Assembly: GCA_027021085.1 (NCBI GenBank) | Contig: JALUVB010000043.1 | Span: 1 to 15,828 of the forward strand | Length of the DNA: 15,828 nt | Origin: a bacterium | Lineage (GTDB): Bacteria > CAIJMQ01 > JAADFP01 | Direction of reading: 5' to 3' | Part shown: in pieces, positions 14,344 through 15,828 of the stretch | Numbering within the stretch: position 1 is the first letter of the stretch | How the letters are laid out: the number at the start of each line of letters is the position of its first letter | Translations under genes and position numbers: made by a program | Notes under the pieces: model-generated | Told to the model about the DNA's origin: nothing | Database searches by the model: none | Seen by the model: only the letters and a program-made list of their open reading frames with translations

Positions 14344-15270
14344 ATGAAAAAAGTTCTAATTCTACGCTGGGGCACACTGGGAGATTTAGTGCTTACCTTC
14401 CCCATCCTTTACACGCTCAAACAAGAAGGCTTTGAAGTAAACCTTTTCACCCGCGGCAATTTGCTTAACCTTGCCCGGGAGCTTGGCCTTGTCAATGGAG
14501 GGGAGGCGATGGACTCTCTAAAACTTCTGCCCCTTTTTTCCGGTAATCCCCTACCCCCTGGTTTAAGAGAATTCATAAACTCACACGACTTTGTTATCTC
14601 CTATGCACCATCCCGGGACAGGGTGAATTGCATCCTCGCCGGAATTTTAAAAGAACGGCTGCTTACCTTACCCGTGGATAGAACCACACTTTCCTCTCAC
14701 CTAACAGAATGCTTATTTGAACCTGTTAAAAAACTGGGGGGAGAAAGAATCATTCCTTTTCCCGGCATATGGAAAAATAGTGGGAATGCCATCCTCATTC
14801 ATCCGGGAAGTGGGGGGAAATGGAAAAGATGGCCTAAAGAAAAATTCCGTGTATTAATAAGTCTTCTCTTACCAGCGGGGAAAGTAAAAGTTATTTTAGG
14901 GGAAGCAGAAGCGAGAGAAATTTCTTACTGGGAGAAAACCTGTGAAGTGATATTTAATCCCTCTCTATCCCGGCTTAAACAGATTCTTTTGCAGGCAAAA
15001 ATTTTCCTGGGAAATGATTCCGGTGTGACTCACCTCTCTGCCTTTCTCGGAGTTCCCACCCTGGCTATTTTCGGGCCTACTTCTCCCCATATCTGGGGTC
15101 CCCAGGGTAAGAGAGTAAAGATAATTTACCGGGAATACCCCTGTTCTCCTTGTTCCGATACACAGAGAGAAAAATGCAGAGACTTCCCCTGCCTTCAGGA
15201 TATTTCAGCCGAAGATGTGGCTGAGATTATATCAGTCCTTTCTCCTTTAAAATCTCAAGGGAATCTCTAA
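14344..15270 (+). CDS. Glycosyltransferase family 9 (heptosyltransferase-like)
   Basis: This 308-residue protein belongs to the GT9 family, which transfers heptose from ADP-heptose to lipopolysaccharide core or related glycans. The N-terminal motif is ILRWGTLGDLVLTFPIL. The C-terminal half has the donor-site motifs IHPGSGGKWKRWP (about 152-164) and FLGNDSGVTHLSAFLGVP (about 222-239), then FGPTSPHIWGP. A Cys-rich stretch near the end (YPCSPCSDTQREKCRDFPC) is common in the family. It is probably cytosolic or membrane-associated at the inner leaflet. Length is slightly short for the family but complete. There is no Shine-Dalgarno before the ATG. The last 44 bases overlap the convergent minus-strand gene at 15227. 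The acceptor and exact sugar cannot be read from sequence, so waaF or waaC would be over-assignment. Confidence 0.9.
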   Translation: MKKVLILRWGTLGDLVLTFPILYTLKQEGFEVNLFTRGNLLNLARELGLVNGGEAMDSLKLLPLFSGNPLPPGLREFINSHDFVISYAPSRDRVNCILAGILKERLLTLPVDRTTLSSHLTECLFEPVKKLGGERIIPFPGIWKNSGNAILIHPGSGGKWKRWPKEKFRVLISLLLPAGKVKVILGEAEAREISYWEKTCEVIFNPSLSRLKQILLQAKIFLGNDSGVTHLSAFLGVPTLAIFGPTSPHIWGPQGKRVKIIYREYPCSPCSDTQREKCRDFPCLQDISAEDVAEIISVLSPLKSQGNL

Positions 15271-15562
15271 TAAATTCATGTAATTCTTTTTTTTCAGATG
15301 TAAATAAATGAGATTGTGGAGAGTTGAAAGGATGTTTGTGGTATCTACCTCCTTCGCCGTCAAAACCATATATTCTCTCATCCCCTACTACAAGAGCGAA
15401 ATTTAATTTCTCCTTTATGATATTTATATACACCTGGAAAAAGATTTGAGGGGTAAAGCCAAATCTTATCAAGGCTGTGTTTTCTGTTCTATCTATGAGA
15501 AAAACATCAAAACCATATTCGTAAGAAATCTGATAAATTTCATTGATAATACTATCAATCAA
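15227..15562 (-). CDS. Second gene of a toxin-antitoxin-like pair, unknown family
   Basis: The start is TTG at 15562, overlapping the upstream stop as TTGA, so translation is coupled to the 88-residue gene. The 111-residue product has a predicted mixed alpha/beta fold and a motif rich in aromatic and His residues, RIYGFDGEGGRYHKHPF (63-79), with Asp68, His75, His77 and His85. A helical tail follows (ELHEFIRDSLEILKE). The spacing of D and H residues loosely recalls TumE/DUF6516-type toxins, but I cannot confirm the family. The gene is AT-richer than its neighbours and opposite in strand, which suggests mobile origin. It converges on the glycosyltransferase gene and overlaps it by 44 bases. Confidence 0.65.
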   Translation of the reverse strand: MIDSIINEIYQISYEYGFDVFLIDRTENTALIRFGFTPQIFFQVYINIIKEKLNFALVVGDERIYGFDGEGGRYHKHPFNSPQSHLFTSEKKELHEFIRDSLEILKEKGLI

Positions 15563-15825
15563 AGCAATTTTTCAAGTTCTTGTATTTTTTTTAGATACGT
15601 TTTGATTCCATCTACTGCATGCTCCCATTCCATGGAATCCTTTTCTACCTCCCAGGAATAACCTTTCTTTTTGACGATATGAGAATTTTCAAAGGTGGCA
15701 AAATTCATCTTATATTTATTTTGTAACCGTTCGTCTGTCAGTCGATAAAGTATCAGTTTTCGTTTATACTCGTTTAGCAAAGCCTCTATAATTTCCTTCT
15801 CTGGTATTTTTTCTAATACTCTCAT
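15559..15825 (-). CDS. First gene of a toxin-antitoxin-like pair, antitoxin-like helical protein
   Basis: The first visible ATG is at 15825, three bases from the window edge, so the true start may lie outside. The 88 residues are highly charged and helical. A central region KYKMNFATFE...YSWEVEKDSMEWEHAV is followed by a coiled-coil-like tail (IKTYLKKIQELEKLL). This layout is common in small proteins encoded before putative toxins. The stop overlaps the next start by four bases (TTGA). Function is inferred from size, order and coupling only; I do not recognise a named family. Confidence 0.6.
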   Translation of the reverse strand: MRVLEKIPEKEIIEALLNEYKRKLILYRLTDERLQNKYKMNFATFENSHIVKKKGYSWEVEKDSMEWEHAVDGIKTYLKKIQELEKLL

Positions 15826-15828
15826 ATC

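Noticed and set aside
14344-15270. Specific assignment as waaC or waaF
   Set aside because: The GT9 family is clear, but the acceptor and rank cannot be read from sequence and no other core-biosynthesis gene is adjacent.

Overview
The window is a gene-dense bacterial chromosomal segment, moderately AT-rich with purine-rich coding strands. Almost every gene is on the + strand. It probably comes from an uncultivated, diderm (outer-membrane) bacterium. The evidence is a heptosyltransferase-type glycosyltransferase, periplasmic FecR/CHASE2 sensor domains, an NtrC-type sigma-54 activator and many long multi-domain signalling proteins. This style fits candidate phyla such as Omnitrophota, Aerophobota or Aminicenantota, but no marker gene in the window settles the taxonomy. 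There is no rRNA, tRNA, CRISPR array or recognisable insertion sequence.

Layout. (1) Positions 1-5860 form a phosphorelay cluster: the 3' part of a GAF-PAS histidine kinase cut by the window edge, a second histidine kinase with a degenerate receiver at its N-terminus, an NtrC-family regulator whose TTG start overlaps that kinase, and a REC-HD-GYP protein predicted to degrade cyclic-di-GMP. A 199-base leader with a strong hairpin separates the last two. (2) Positions 5893-9262 hold RNA/DNA-modification and housekeeping genes: the tRNA methylthiotransferase mtaB, a small Cys/His protein overlapping its end, a possible minus-strand membrane protein, a radical-SAM putative DNA modification/repair protein with a C-terminal HhH motif, and a YjbQ-family protein. 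(3) Positions 9259-9637 are a self-contained unit of near-consensus promoter, strong Shine-Dalgarno, 90-residue membrane protein and intrinsic terminator. (4) Positions 9563-14324 are the most unusual part: a secreted FecR-domain protein with a type II secretion pseudopilin (GspG-like) C-terminus, translationally coupled to a CHASE2-transmembrane-Ser/Thr kinase. After a heptanucleotide repeat array comes an FHA-GAF histidine kinase. (5) Positions 14344-15828 hold a family 9 glycosyltransferase and, convergently, an AT-rich two-gene minus-strand cassette resembling a toxin-antitoxin pair.

How the genes may work together (inference). The first cluster would feed sensor-kinase signals to sigma-54-dependent transcription and to cyclic-di-GMP turnover. 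In the second, an envelope protein (FecR-GspG chimera) and the CHASE2 sensor could control a cytoplasmic Ser/Thr kinase. Its phosphothreonine output could be read by the FHA domain of the nearby histidine kinase, linking Ser/Thr to His-Asp signalling. The most striking DNA-level feature lies at the start of the FecR-GspG gene. There an intrinsic terminator, a Shine-Dalgarno plus ATG, and a T TTT TTA slippery heptamer in the -1 phase are packed into about 35 bases.
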